64,000 bases of DNA from Nitrospirota bacterium (GTDB lineage Bacteria > Nitrospirota > Nitrospiria > Nitrospirales > Nitrospiraceae), in NCBI GenBank assembly GCA_030684575.1, contig JAUXVD010000008.1:1-64000 (forward strand). Direction: 5' to 3'. Positions 1 to 8,828 of the stretch are shown here, one piece after another. Numbering within the stretch: position 1 is the stretch's first letter; every line of letters starts with the position of its first letter. The position numbers and the translations under genes were made by a program. A model generated the notes under the pieces. It had not been told where the DNA came from. It ran no database searches and was given only the letters and a program-made list of their open reading frames with translations.

Positions 1-1278
1 TATAATTGGCAACTGGGACGGAAGATGCTGTATCCCTACGAGGAGCGGCATCCCAAGTGGCAGTTTGCCTTTGTGTTCAACATCAACCGGTGCTTGGCCT
101 GTCAGACCTGTTCGATGGCAGACAAGTCCACCTGGCTCTTCTCGAAGGGGCAGGAATACATGTGGTGGAACAACGTGGAAACCAAGCCGTACGGCGGGTA
201 CCCCCAGTTCTACGATGTGAAGATCACCCAGCTCATCGAGCAGGTGAATCCGGGCGGCCAGGTGTGGAACGTCCGGGTCGGACGGAAGCACCATGCGCCG
301 TACGGCGTGTTCGAAGGGATGACCATTTTCGACGCGGGCGCCAAAGTGGGCCAGGCGGCGATCGGGTACATTCCGACGGACCAAGAATGGCGGTTCGTGA
401 ACATCTATGAAGACACGGCGACCTCGATGCGCGCCCTCGTGGAAGGCATCGACAAAACCGGGTTCTCACGGGACGAACCGTGGAAGATGACGGGCAGCAG
501 TCTGCCGGAGCATGAAACGTTCTTTTTCTATCTCCAGCGGATTTGCAACCACTGCACGTATCCGGGCTGCTTGGCCGCCTGCCCGCGGAAGGCGATCTAC
601 AAGCGACCCGAAGACGGGATCGTGTTGATCGACCAGAACCGGTGCCGTGGGTACAAGAAGTGCGTGGAGCAGTGCCCCTTTAAGAAGCCGATGTATCGGG
701 GCACCACACGCGTGTCTGAAAAGTGCATCGCGTGTTATCCGCGCATCGAAGGGAAAGACCCGTTGACGGGCGGCGAGCCGATGGAAACGCGGTGTATGGC
801 CGCCTGCGTCGGCAAGATCCGGATGCAGAGCCTGATGCGCATCGGCGACGACGGCCTGTGGGCGGAAGACCGCTGGCACCCGCTCTACTACGCGATTCGC
901 GTGGAGCAGGTGGCGCTGCCGCTGTACCCACAGTGGGGCACCGAGCCCAACGGGTTCTACATCCCGCCGCGGCACAGCCCTCGTGGCTATGCGCGTCAGA
1001 TGTTTGGCCCGGGCGTCGACAACGCCATCGAGAAGTATCTCGTGCCCAGCCGTGAGCTGTTGGCGGTCCTCCAGTTGTGGAGAGCCAGCCAGCAGATCAT
1101 CTTCCGGTACGATGTCATTCCGGGTCCGAAAGTGTTTGAAACCCAGATCCACGGGAAGCGGTTCGAGATGTACAACGATACCGTGTTGGGCTTCAACAAG
1201 TCGGGCAAGGAAGTGGCGCGTATTCAGGTCGAAGAGCCGATCTACATTCGGCCGGCCGAGCGCGTCACCTGGTTGTAA
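1..1278 (+). CDS. nxrB: Nitrite oxidoreductase beta subunit NxrB (5' end outside window)
   Basis: Iron-sulfur electron-transfer subunit of the nitrite oxidoreductase, which passes electrons from the molybdenum subunit NxrA toward the membrane. The reading frame is open from base 1 (Y-N-W-Q-L-G-R-K before the first in-window ATG at 25), so about four codons are missing; with them the length is about 429 residues, the usual Nitrospira NxrB length. Four cysteine groups that ligate three [4Fe-4S] and one [3Fe-4S]-type cluster in this family are visible: RCLACQTC (near base 88), CNHCTYPGCLAACP (near 544), CRGYKKCVEQCP (near 643) and CIACYP with CMAAC (724-810). No signal peptide is visible, as expected for a subunit exported by piggyback on its partner. 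nxrA would be expected just upstream, outside the window. Identification is very secure from sequence memory of the family. Confidence 0.97.
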   Translation, partial: YNWQLGRKMLYPYEERHPKWQFAFVFNINRCLACQTCSMADKSTWLFSKGQEYMWWNNVETKPYGGYPQFYDVKITQLIEQVNPGGQVWNVRVGRKHHAPYGVFEGMTIFDAGAKVGQAAIGYIPTDQEWRFVNIYEDTATSMRALVEGIDKTGFSRDEPWKMTGSSLPEHETFFFYLQRICNHCTYPGCLAACPRKAIYKRPEDGIVLIDQNRCRGYKKCVEQCPFKKPMYRGTTRVSEKCIACYPRIEGKDPLTGGEPMETRCMAACVGKIRMQSLMRIGDDGLWAEDRWHPLYYAIRVEQVALPLYPQWGTEPNGFYIPPRHSPRGYARQMFGPGVDNAIEKYLVPSRELLAVLQLWRASQQIIFRYDVIPGPKVFETQIHGKRFEMYNDTVLGFNKSGKEVARIQVEEPIYIRPAERVTWL

Positions 1279-1294
1279 GATCAATCGGTGCAGC

Positions 1295-1321
1295 GTGGGA
1301 GGGGGGAGTTCCCCCTCCCAC
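1295..1321 (+). terminator. GC-rich hairpin after nxrB
   Basis: An 11-bp perfect stem (GTGGGAGGGGG with CCCCCTCCCAC) closes a 5-base loop 17 bases after the nxrB stop. No U-tract follows, so it may act as an mRNA-stabilising 3' structure or weak terminator rather than a classic intrinsic terminator. Confidence 0.6.
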
Positions 1322-1348
1322 GAGAGAGAAGAGACTGTCGGCGGCACC

Positions 1349-2011
1349 ATGAACATGGATGTGAAACGTAAAATAACGGCGAGCCTCTCCGTGGTGATTC
1401 CGCTGTTGTGTATCCTGGCGATTCAGGCGAGCTGCCTAAGCTGGTGGCAGGCGATGCAAGATGATCGTGAAACATACACGCAGGTTAAAGAAGAACTGCT
1501 CCGGCTCGAGCGTCTCGTGCCGGCCGTGGATAACGGGTTTCGAGGCTATGTCCTGATGAAGGAATCGATGTTTTTAGATCCCATGGTTGCGGCTGAAGGG
1601 AAAATACCGAGGCTGTTGGATCGCCTGGACAGTATGACGGACCCCTGGCCAGATCTTCAGAGTCGTATCCGGGTGCTATCCGGACGGGTGAATGAGCTAC
1701 TGCAGGTCAAGCGCCGGCTCACGAAGGAGTTTGCTCAGGGGAATGAAGCGGAGGTGCTCTCCTACATCAGGGGAAAGGAAGGGGTGGTATTAGCCAATAC
1801 CATCGCCCTCGCGTTCGAAGATCTGGCCAACAGGGTGGATCAGCGTGAACGTGCACAGATGCGGGATCGGGCCCAAGCGAAAACGTGGACCCATGTGATG
1901 TTCGTCCTCACGACGCTCGGGACGCTCGGCTTAGGGATGGGCATGGGCCGGATCGTGAGGATCTCAAACCAGGCGACCTTCGTCTCCGGCGTCAGTGTCT
2001 ACGAGAAATAA
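1349..2011 (+). CDS. Membrane-anchored CHASE3-domain protein without output domain
   Basis: A 220-residue protein with an N-terminal transmembrane helix (about residues 9-31), an extracytoplasmic helical region (about 33-180) and a second transmembrane helix (about 184-205), then only some 15 cytoplasmic residues. The motif DNGFRGYVLM followed by an acidic helical stretch is typical of CHASE3 sensory domains, which normally precede histidine kinase, cyclase or chemoreceptor modules. Here no kinase, HAMP or GGDEF part follows; the frame ends with a clean stop. It lies 70 bases after nxrB on the same strand, past a hairpin. The start ATG at 1349 is chosen because it begins the hydrophobic leader; ATG 1355 is an alternative. 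The function is not known; it may sense a periplasmic signal and work through a partner. Confidence 0.75.
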   Translation: MNMDVKRKITASLSVVIPLLCILAIQASCLSWWQAMQDDRETYTQVKEELLRLERLVPAVDNGFRGYVLMKESMFLDPMVAAEGKIPRLLDRLDSMTDPWPDLQSRIRVLSGRVNELLQVKRRLTKEFAQGNEAEVLSYIRGKEGVVLANTIALAFEDLANRVDQRERAQMRDRAQAKTWTHVMFVLTTLGTLGLGMGMGRIVRISNQATFVSGVSVYEK

Positions 2012-2067
2012 GCCTGCCTCGATCATCCTGCCGTATCGCCAGAGGGTAGTTAGCGGGCATTGCTCGT

Positions 2068-2913
2068 TCACGGCTTTCGTGGTCTGTCCTTCAGGAGGGA
2101 TGAGGCCAGGCCGGCAGCTTCCTTGACGAGGATGCCCATCTTCGAATGTGAAGGCTCAAGGTCCACTGGCCAGCCATAATGGCGCAGGCGCTCGCTGGCG
2201 GTCGGCCCGATGGATGCCACCATCATTTTTTTGCAGGCCTCTTTGAACTGCGCTGTGGTGCCTTCCTGTTCGAGTAACTGCATGACATGATCGATCTGCG
2301 CGGCGTTGGTGATCAACATCACCTGAACGGTGCCTGCGATGATCTCGCCAAGTACCTGCTTCAACGGGCCTGTGTCTTCTGGCAGCGCCCAACGGTAGAT
2401 AGGCACGGGAAAGACTTCTGCGCCGCGTTGTCTCAGGGCTTCCAAGAGTTCAGGATTGGGTATGCCATATTCTTGCACGGCGACACGAAGGCCTTTGACT
2501 GGACGGTACTCGTCGAGCGTGGAGACCACCTCGATCCATGTATTCGGTTCCGGCACGGTGAGAGCCGGCGTAAGGCCCAGGGTCTTGAGGGCCGCGACCG
2601 ACTTGGGGCCACGAGCGACGAGGGCCGTGTGCGTGAGCCCCGCGATGATTGAGGCCATGGGATGGCACGAACGGAGAATGTCGAAGAGGGTTGTGGTGCC
2701 GATGCCCGTCATCAGGATGAGGATATCGACCGATCCATCGATCAATATTGCGCCGAACCGCAATGCCGCGAGGTTGTCCTGGATGGGAATTTCGTGGAGG
2801 GCAGGAGCCACGCGTGCATGCCCGCCATGATGCTCGATCAGCCGGGTCATCTCCCTGGCCATACGGCTTTCGAATGCTGCGACCGTCAGGCCAGAGAATC
2901 CCTGTCCGCTCAT
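2068..2913 (-). CDS. hemD: Uroporphyrinogen-III synthase family protein (HemD-like)
   Basis: A 281-residue protein with the two-lobed HemD pattern: an N-terminal lobe beginning GLTVAAFESRMAREM, the connecting segment around TGIGTTTLFDIL, and a second lobe with the VQEYGIPNPELLEAL and ITNAAQIDHVMQLL segments, ending with an IGPTASERLRHYG motif characteristic of the family. HemD closes hydroxymethylbilane to uroporphyrinogen III in tetrapyrrole synthesis. It is not next to hemC or other heme genes here; it follows the SUMF1-like gene by 8 bases on the same strand. Several Nitrospira HemD-like proteins are fused or partnered with other domains; this one stands alone. Enzymatic identity is likely but divergent members of this fold exist, so paralogous function cannot be excluded. 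Confidence 0.8.
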   Translation of the reverse strand: MSGQGFSGLTVAAFESRMAREMTRLIEHHGGHARVAPALHEIPIQDNLAALRFGAILIDGSVDILILMTGIGTTTLFDILRSCHPMASIIAGLTHTALVARGPKSVAALKTLGLTPALTVPEPNTWIEVVSTLDEYRPVKGLRVAVQEYGIPNPELLEALRQRGAEVFPVPIYRWALPEDTGPLKQVLGEIIAGTVQVMLITNAAQIDHVMQLLEQEGTTAQFKEACKKMMVASIGPTASERLRHYGWPVDLEPSHSKMGILVKEAAGLASSLLKDRPRKP

Positions 2914-2921
2914 GGCGATCT

Positions 2922-3767
2922 CTATTGGACCGGTGGCGTGATGGCGCAGCGGAAACCCGTCGATTCGTTCCGAATCGTCAGATCGCTGTCCACGCGCGTG
3001 AAGATGCGGACCGTGGGAGTCTCATTTTGCCATCCGGCGCCCCGAATGACTTTCTTGATGCCGCTCTCAGGGCCTTGGGGATTCTTCGCCGGGCTCTTCT
3101 CGTAGTAACGAGCGTCGTACCAGTCGTTGACCCATTCCCAGACGTTGCCGGCCATATCGTAGGCGCCGAAGGGGCTCTTGCCCAATTCATAACTTCCCAC
3201 GGGCATCAGCGTCTTTTCGCCGATCCACTTTTGATTGAAATTGAGATGTTTCACGGTGGGCTCGACATTCCCCCAGGGGAATCGTCGATCGGTCGTGCCC
3301 TTTGCCGCTTTTTCCCATTCGGCTTCGGTGGGGAGGCGTTTGCCGGCCCAGGCGCAATAGGCTTCCGCATCGAACCAATCCACATTGATCACGGGCCGGT
3401 CGGTCAGTGACTCAGCGATCGTGTTGCCTTGCCAGAGGTTGCGCGTCGGGTTCTTGGGATTTTGTGGAACACGATGGCCTGTGGCTTTGACGAATTCCAG
3501 ATATCGACCGTTCGTCACTTCGAATTTGTCGATAAAAAAGATGTCCACAAACACGTCATGCCGTGGGTACTCGTCGCGTCCGCCATCCCGGTCTCCATGT
3601 GGGACTCCCATCGGAAAAGAGCCGGCCGGGACCACGACCATCGGTGCGCCGTCTTTACCCGTTGGCGGTGTGAGCAGCGCCTGAGGCGATTGGTCGGCTG
3701 CGAAGACCGGAGAGAGGGTGAGCAGCGTACCGAGTACAGTCGAAACAAGCCGTAGTGGGATAGACAT
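2922..3767 (-). CDS. Exported SUMF1/FGE-like domain protein (formylglycine-enzyme fold)
   Basis: A 281-residue protein with a signal peptide (cleavage after SPVFA) and a full C-type-lectin-like SUMF1 domain: VPAGSFPMG, FFIDKFEVTNGRYLEFV, RPVINVDWFDAEAYCAWAG, RLPTEAEWEKAA, GNVWEWVNDWY and the closing TGFRCAI. The two active-site cysteines of true formylglycine-generating enzyme, expected after the RGAGW motif, are not present, so it is probably not a sulfatase activator. Related proteins of this fold include NirV-type and ergothioneine-type proteins. The ATG at 3767 is preferred over one 36 bases upstream because it begins the signal peptide and has a GGAG about 10 bases before it. It is followed by hemD on the same strand. 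Exact role unknown. Confidence 0.85.
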   Translation of the reverse strand: MSIPLRLVSTVLGTLLTLSPVFAADQSPQALLTPPTGKDGAPMVVVPAGSFPMGVPHGDRDGGRDEYPRHDVFVDIFFIDKFEVTNGRYLEFVKATGHRVPQNPKNPTRNLWQGNTIAESLTDRPVINVDWFDAEAYCAWAGKRLPTEAEWEKAAKGTTDRRFPWGNVEPTVKHLNFNQKWIGEKTLMPVGSYELGKSPFGAYDMAGNVWEWVNDWYDARYYEKSPAKNPQGPESGIKKVIRGAGWQNETPTVRIFTRVDSDLTIRNESTGFRCAITPPVQ

Positions 3768-3925
3768 CGTGGGGGACTCCTTATTCAAGATCTGAAGGAG
3801 CATCGTATCATAGCCGGGCGAGGAAGCGCAGCCGTCAGCTGTTCGAATTGTGTTCTCGTTCGTTGGGTTTTTCGTTGACGGAGGAGGAAGGGCTCCCTAC
3901 TATACGGACAGGATTGAGGATGATT

Positions 3926-4369
3926 ATGAGTGCTCCACTCCATCGAGGTTTGCGACATGTGGCGCTGCGCGTCACGAATCTCGTTCGTTCGCGCATGTTC
4001 TATGAACAGCTGCTGGGCATGAAGGTCGTATGGGAGCCGGATTCTGACAATGTGTATTTCAGCTCCGGTTCCGATAATTTTGCGCTGCACCAGATCCCGC
4101 CGTCGGAGCTAGCGGTCTATCAACCGGTGAAGGGGCAATTGTTGGATCACGTCGGCGTCATTCTTGAGAGCCCTGAGGCAGTCGATAGGATGTATCGAGA
4201 CGTCGAGCCTCGTCTTACGAAACTAGGCGGGCAGGTCGAGAAGCTGCCGAAGCAACATCGCGACGGGAGTTATTCCTTTTACTTTTCCGACCCCGATGGG
4301 AACGTCATTCAAGCTCTGTTCGAGCCCACCATCAGCAAGCTTACATGGGAAGTGACGAGTGATCGGTGA
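3926..4369 (+). CDS. Glyoxalase/VOC superfamily protein
   Basis: A 147-residue vicinal-oxygen-chelate fold protein with two beta-alpha-beta-beta-beta modules: LRHVALRVTNLVRSRMFYEQ at the N-terminus and LLDHVGVILESPEAVDRMY in the second half, closing with FSDPDGNVIQALFEP, where the glutamate is the usual metal ligand. Members of the family include lyases, epoxide-resistance proteins and dioxygenases, and the substrate cannot be told from sequence. The start at 3926 is chosen over ATG 3920 because GAGG at 3916-3919 then sits at a normal distance. It is transcribed away from the SUMF1-like gene. Confidence 0.85.
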   Translation: MSAPLHRGLRHVALRVTNLVRSRMFYEQLLGMKVVWEPDSDNVYFSSGSDNFALHQIPPSELAVYQPVKGQLLDHVGVILESPEAVDRMYRDVEPRLTKLGGQVEKLPKQHRDGSYSFYFSDPDGNVIQALFEPTISKLTWEVTSDR

Positions 4370-4441
4370 TGCGTGATCGGTTGAAAGACAGGCATCGGTC
4401 CGTTCCGCACCCATCACCCATCATTCTTCACACATCACGAT
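4362..4441. repeat. Imperfect inverted repeat rich in GTGAT/ATCAC
   Basis: ATCGGTGATGCGTGA (4362-4376) pairs with TCACACATCACGAT (4428-4441) with one mismatch and one gap; direct repeats of CATCACC lie between. It fills the gap between the VOC gene and the next gene and abuts that gene's ATG, where no Shine-Dalgarno is seen. Confidence 0.35.
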
Positions 4442-4442
4442 C

Positions 4443-6080
4443 ATGAAGATCTGGGACAGTCTGCCGAAACATCAGTATCTGAGTCTCGCGCCCTGGGCCT
4501 GGGTTCAACTCGAAAGCGCCGAGGCTCCGGGGCCCTTTCCCTTTGTTGCAGGGGTCGCGCCGGAAGTCGTCGCCAGTCTCCAAGAGGCCCATAGCCTCAT
4601 GGCCAGCGCGATTGATACGGCGATCAGCGATGTATTTTCCAAGCGGGCTCCGGTCGACGACCCTGATCGCCAGCGACGATTGGAAGATGCCTATGCGGAG
4701 GCGATCCGCGCACGTCCCTATCTGCAGCAGCACATTCGCTGTGGACGGAAGCCGGATGGGACGTTTCAATGGGAGTTTCCGACCGACCCCTCCAAGTCCA
4801 CCACGGTCACCAACGGTGGGCTCAGAATCTTCCACTCTGTGAAACGGCAAGCCATTCCGATCGGGTTCGACCAACGGCAGTTGGGGCCGGTGGTCGGCAA
4901 AGTTCTCGGGTTGTTGGACGGTACGCACCAGGCCGACGAAATACGAACGGTGGTGGCAACTTCGGGGCGAGACGGTGAACGCCTGCTCACACGATTGATC
5001 GAATCCCTTCACCAGCATGAATGTTTAGTCAGCTCGAACACCGCCTCTGTCAGATCCCGTTGGTTCGAGACGGTCCAGGATCAAGACATGGTCCATCTCG
5101 GTCATGCCGCGTTGCTGTACCGGCAACGGGAGCAGGCGCTGCTGTTCGATCCCTGGCTGCTTCCCTGGTTTGCGGAATCTTCTATCCCGTCGCTGTGGGG
5201 ATCGCTCTTGCCCAAGCCGGCTGCGGTGTTCTTAACGCATGATCACGACGATCATGTGGATCCTCGTACGCTGTTGCACCTGCCTAAAGACACGCCCATC
5301 GTCGTACCGAGCCGAAGGAATCGGCGGATGTTCTCCTACGATTACCTGTCGCTCTTGCGAGAACTGGGATTCGGTCGCGTGATCGAACTGGCCCATGGAG
5401 AACGTTGGGACTTCGAAGGAGGGGCCGTCTACTCCGTACCGTTCTATGGCGAAGATCCCTGCGATCTTGAGATGCCGCGCAATTGTTATCTCATCGCCGA
5501 TCGGGGCTATAACGTGCTCGTGCATGCGGACAGCGGGCCGACGAATAGCGGCAAGTCCGCCCTCAAGGATGGCGTGATCCAGTCACTCGTGCAGCAGCAT
5601 GGCCCGATCCCATTGGTATTTGCGTCACAACAGCAGCTACTCGAAATCCGTGGCCATGCGGCTCATGCTGCCTTGTCGCATCCTGGGAAATGGCTCGATG
5701 TGGGAGAGAACGGCTATCTCACGAACGAATATCTTGCCGAGGTGTGCGCGGCGGCGCAGGCCAAACTCTTCGTGTCCTATGCCACCGGCGGCGCAGATTG
5801 GTACCCGGACCATCTCTCGTTCATGTTCAGCCAACGGAATCCCGCCCGTACCGCCCTGTTGACGGCCCATTGGGAACGGCCCGAAATGCTCAAAGATCTT
5901 CTTTCCACGTACGGATGCGGGTATCATCACGGCCATGCCTTGGATCTGTTCCGCCGCACGACCGAGGGGCAGGTGGAACCGATGAAGACCGGGGAGTCCT
6001 TGACGCCTCTGTCGCTCTACCGTCTCGACCATGGCGATCCGCCGTTTATGAATGCCAGCCGCACCACACCATCTCGATAA
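4443..6080 (+). CDS. Metallo-beta-lactamase-fold hydrolase with N-terminal extension and PqqD-like segment
   Basis: A 545-residue protein. The C-terminal part carries a metallo-beta-lactamase/UlaG-like fold: [11 protein letters not shown] near residue 265 is the HxHxDH zinc motif, followed by further candidate ligands in [10 protein letters not shown] and near HLSFMF. The N-terminal 200 residues are not part of that fold; a stretch around residues 140-195 ([21 protein letters not shown] and a following winged-helix pattern) resembles the PqqD/RRE peptide-binding fold. Such fusions suggest action on a peptide-linked or carrier-linked substrate, but this is inference. No Shine-Dalgarno is evident before the ATG, which sits on the edge of an inverted repeat. 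It is followed after 17 bases by the UDP-glucuronate epimerase gene and probably shares its transcript. Confidence 0.75.
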   Translation: MKIWDSLPKHQYLSLAPWAWVQLESAEAPGPFPFVAGVAPEVVASLQEAHSLMASAIDTAISDVFSKRAPVDDPDRQRRLEDAYAEAIRARPYLQQHIRCGRKPDGTFQWEFPTDPSKSTTVTNGGLRIFHSVKRQAIPIGFDQRQLGPVVGKVLGLLDGTHQADEIRTVVATSGRDGERLLTRLIESLHQHECLVSSNTASVRSRWFETVQDQDMVHLGHAALLYRQREQALLFDPWLLPWFAESSIPSLWGSLLPKPAAVFLTHDHDDHVDPRTLLHLPKDTPIVVPSRRNRRMFSYDYLSLLRELGFGRVIELAHGERWDFEGGAVYSVPFYGEDPCDLEMPRNCYLIADRGYNVLVHADSGPTNSGKSALKDGVIQSLVQQHGPIPLVFASQQQLLEIRGHAAHAALSHPGKWLDVGENGYLTNEYLAEVCAAAQAKLFVSYATGGADWYPDHLSFMFSQRNPARTALLTAHWERPEMLKDLLSTYGCGYHHGHALDLFRRTTEGQVEPMKTGESLTPLSLYRLDHGDPPFMNASRTTPSR

Positions 6081-6097
6081 CTCAAGAAGGACTCACT

Positions 6098-7129
6098 ATG
6101 GCCACGCGCAAGACTCAGAAGGCTCCGATCCTCGTGACCGGTGCCGCCGGATTCATCGGCTTTCATACCGCCACCAGATTGCTGGAGCGAGGCGAGCAAG
6201 TGATCGGGCTCGACAACCTGAACGACTACTACGACGTGCGATTGAAAAAGGCGCGGCTCGCGAAGCTCAAGGCCTTCAAGTCGTTCTCGTTCACGAAGCT
6301 CGATCTGGCCAATCGGGCCGGCATGAAGAAGCTGTTTGCGAAGCAACCGATCCGGCGTGTGGTCCATCTGGCGGCGCAAGCCGGGGTGCGCTATTCATTG
6401 GTCAACCCGCATGCCTACACCGATAGTAATATCGAAGGGTTTTTGAACATTCTGGAAGGCTGCCGGCATACGAAGGTCGAGCATCTGGTTTATGCCTCGT
6501 CGAGTTCCGTCTATGGCGGCAATACCCAGATGCCGTTTTCGATTCACGATAACGTCGACCATCCGGTGTCCCTCTACGCGGCCAGCAAGAAGGCCAACGA
6601 ACTGATGGCCCATTGTTACGCACATCTCTACCGGATGCCCTGTACGGGTCTGCGGTTTTTTACCGTCTATGGGCCCTGGGGAAGGCCTGACATGGCTCTC
6701 TTCATCTTTACGAAGGCGATTCTGGAGGGGAAGCCGATCGAGGTCTATAACCATGGAAAGATGCGCCGGGACTTTACCTATGTCGATGACATCGTCGAAG
6801 GCGTGATCAGAACCCTGGATCATACGGCGACGCCCAATCCTGCCTGGTCCGGAGACAAGCCCGATCCCGGAACCAGCTCAGCGCCGGCCCGGATCTACAA
6901 TATCGGGAATCATCAGCCGGTTGAGCTGTTACAGTTTATCGAGGTGTTGGAGCAGGCGTTAGGCAAGAAGGCGGTGAAGAAACTTTTGCCGATTCAGCCG
7001 GGCGATGTGCCGGCAACCTATGCGGATGTCGAAGACCTGACGCGAGATGTTGGATTTGCTCCAGCGACGTCGATCGAGGACGGCATCGGGCGGTTCGTGA
7101 AGTGGTATCGGGAGTTCTACAAAAAGTAA
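6098..7129 (+). CDS. UDP-glucuronate 4-epimerase-type NAD-dependent epimerase
   Basis: A 343-residue extended short-chain dehydrogenase. The Rossmann motif [12 protein letters not shown], the [15 protein letters not shown] segment typical of UDP-glucuronate/galacturonate epimerases, the catalytic YAASK (Tyr-x-x-x-Lys), and [13 protein letters not shown] are all present. It would interconvert UDP-glucuronate and UDP-galacturonate for surface polysaccharides. The substrate UDP-glucuronate could come from the UDP-glucose dehydrogenase encoded at 36107-37432, which is not linked. Start ATG 6098 has AAGAAGGA about 8 bases upstream; the longer open frame that begins at 5690 overlaps the preceding gene and is rejected. 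Confidence 0.9.
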   Translation: MATRKTQKAPILVTGAAGFIGFHTATRLLERGEQVIGLDNLNDYYDVRLKKARLAKLKAFKSFSFTKLDLANRAGMKKLFAKQPIRRVVHLAAQAGVRYSLVNPHAYTDSNIEGFLNILEGCRHTKVEHLVYASSSSVYGGNTQMPFSIHDNVDHPVSLYAASKKANELMAHCYAHLYRMPCTGLRFFTVYGPWGRPDMALFIFTKAILEGKPIEVYNHGKMRRDFTYVDDIVEGVIRTLDHTATPNPAWSGDKPDPGTSSAPARIYNIGNHQPVELLQFIEVLEQALGKKAVKKLLPIQPGDVPATYADVEDLTRDVGFAPATSIEDGIGRFVKWYREFYKK

Positions 7130-7164
7130 GGGGCGCCAGCCCTTCAGATCAGCCGGCGCCCCTT
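7128..7164. terminator. Bidirectional hairpin between convergent genes
   Basis: AAGGGGCGCC (7128-7137) pairs perfectly with GGCGCCCCTT (7155-7164) and overlaps the stop codon of the epimerase gene. Read on the minus strand it is followed by TACTTTTTG, so it would best serve the minus-strand gene ending at 7189. Confidence 0.6.
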
Positions 7165-7188
7165 AGGTCTCTCGCTCTCAGCTGACTG

Positions 7189-7761
7189 TTAGGGGCAGCC
7201 GATCGGCACAAATCCCTGCCCGAACATTTTCGATAACGTGACGTATCGCGCGTTGTCGTAGAAGGAATAACTCGCGCCCCGTTGATTCCTGCCTGAAAGA
7301 TCTCCGCCATACGAGGGATCCGCCCCGTAGAAGAATCCGCCACGGGTTTTCTCCGCAAGATGGAGCCATTCCCCGTACTTTGCACAGACCTCAGCCTGAA
7401 CTGCCCCCGTTGACGCGACGCTGGCATGCCAATCTTTGGCCCAATCGGGGACGGTCTGCCCTCCACCGTTCGTACCAGCCTGATTGTGGTCAGAGTACGG
7501 AGGGATATCGTAGTGAGGTGCCATTGCCACGGTCGGGCGATAGGTCGGCATGTCATCAAGGGAGGGTACGACGGAGAGAGGTTTGAGGGTCATCATGGTG
7601 CAGCCAGGAAGGTCCTTATTCGTGTAGAGGGTGCTCCCGTCTGCTTGAGTACATTGGCGCATCTGTAAGGGATCGGAGGCGATGGTGGCATCGGAGAATG
7701 CCGGCGTGGAAGTCAGGGTGAGGACCGCAGATGCGATCACGAACGCCTGGGCTAGTTGCAT
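7189..7761 (-). CDS. Exported protein with DUF4124-like segment
   Basis: A 190-residue protein with a clear signal peptide (cleavage near TPAFSDA). After it, RQCTQADGSTLYTNKDLPGC resembles the short DUF4124 module found at the N-terminus of many exported proteobacterial proteins. The rest is tyrosine-, glycine- and serine-rich with two late cysteines (AEVCAKYG and the terminal IGCP), suggesting a disulfide. The start ATG at 7761 is preferred over 7809 since it is preceded by GGGGAGGTG and begins the signal peptide. Function unknown. Confidence 0.7.
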   Translation of the reverse strand: MQLAQAFVIASAVLTLTSTPAFSDATIASDPLQMRQCTQADGSTLYTNKDLPGCTMMTLKPLSVVPSLDDMPTYRPTVAMAPHYDIPPYSDHNQAGTNGGGQTVPDWAKDWHASVASTGAVQAEVCAKYGEWLHLAEKTRGGFFYGADPSYGGDLSGRNQRGASYSFYDNARYVTLSKMFGQGFVPIGCP

Positions 7762-7899
7762 AGGGCACCTCCCCTGAGACGGTGGAACAGACAGGAATTG
7801 CATCTTCATTCACCTTTGTAAAATGATACTCACCGATGGTGACGGTACGTTAGTCCACCGGAGACAAAACCGTCTATTCATCTTTCGAGGGGGGTTCTG

Positions 7900-8628
7900 C
7901 TATCGACCTGACTGTTGGCGGAGCGGTGTTGGTGGCCGATTTGCCGAGATGAGACGGAGGACTGCTTCCGGGGTGACGCCCGCGAGGTTCGGCAGGATAT
8001 AATCGGCTTCTCCCAATTTTTCAGCAGGATACGTCGTGGCGAGGGCGAGGACTGCCATTCCGGCTCCGTGAGCCGATTGAATGCCGGCCAGCGAGTCTTC
8101 GACGACCAGGCATTCCCCGGCTGTGATGAGGGGTGGGCGGGGTTCCTGGGCATTCACTAATTTGAGCGTGTGGCGATAGATTGCCGGGTCCGGTTTGCCG
8201 ATCGCGCAGTCGTCTGCCGACACCACGACCGGGAAGTCGCGCGCAATGGCCGTGTCGCGCAGGGCATGGTCGATTTGCTGTCGTCTGCCTCCGGTGGCAA
8301 TGGCTAATCGATACTGTGCTGTGGCTCGTTTCACAAACTCAACGACGCCGGGGAAGAGGGCTGGTTTGTGGCGGGAGGTGTATTCACGGAAGAGCGTCGC
8401 TTTGCGCTCCATGATGGCCGACAAGACATTCCGGTCACAGGTATGGTCGCGTACAGCGAGGAGCGCAGTGGCACAGGTCCGTTCATCCATACCCAGATAG
8501 GTGCCGTAGTATTCTTCTTTCGTGAGCGAGAGACCGGCCTCGGCCAATGCTTGCTGGAAACAATGCAGGTGCGGTGCCTCGTCGTCGGCGATGACGCCAT
8601 TGAAGTCGAAAATGATTGCACGGATCAT
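7900..8628 (-). CDS. HAD-superfamily hydrolase, beta-phosphoglucomutase-like
   Basis: A 242-residue HAD subfamily IA phosphatase/phosphomutase. Motif I is IFDFNGVIADDE, where the aspartate nucleophile is present but the second acidic position is Asn instead of Asp; motif II is AIATGG; motif III is GKPDP; and motif IV is VVEDSLAGIQSAHGAG. The helical cap sits between residues 15 and 90. Such proteins act on sugar phosphates such as beta-glucose-1-phosphate, but the substrate is not set by the sequence. It stands alone, divergent from the antiporter gene. Confidence 0.85.
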   Translation of the reverse strand: MIRAIIFDFNGVIADDEAPHLHCFQQALAEAGLSLTKEEYYGTYLGMDERTCATALLAVRDHTCDRNVLSAIMERKATLFREYTSRHKPALFPGVVEFVKRATAQYRLAIATGGRRQQIDHALRDTAIARDFPVVVSADDCAIGKPDPAIYRHTLKLVNAQEPRPPLITAGECLVVEDSLAGIQSAHGAGMAVLALATTYPAEKLGEADYILPNLAGVTPEAVLRLISANRPPTPLRQQSGR

Positions 8629-8828
8629 GTTGGGGCCTCGGCTCGTCGTTCAGTGCAGCCACTGTAGCGAAACCCATTTCATTGAACAAGCAGCTTTGCC
8701 TTGTTCCCGCATCGTGGCTAGGGTATTCTCCGGTCTGAGTTCGTGAAACGTGAGGCGTAAAACATGACGTGTTCGAAGAACCTCTCTTACCTAACATCCG
8801 CAGTCCTTACAGGTGATCAACTCCCTGT

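Noticed and set aside
466-1356. Long open frame antisense to nxrB
   Set aside because: It is the shadow of a highly conserved gene with GC-rich codons, has no ribosome site, and its translation is low-complexity.
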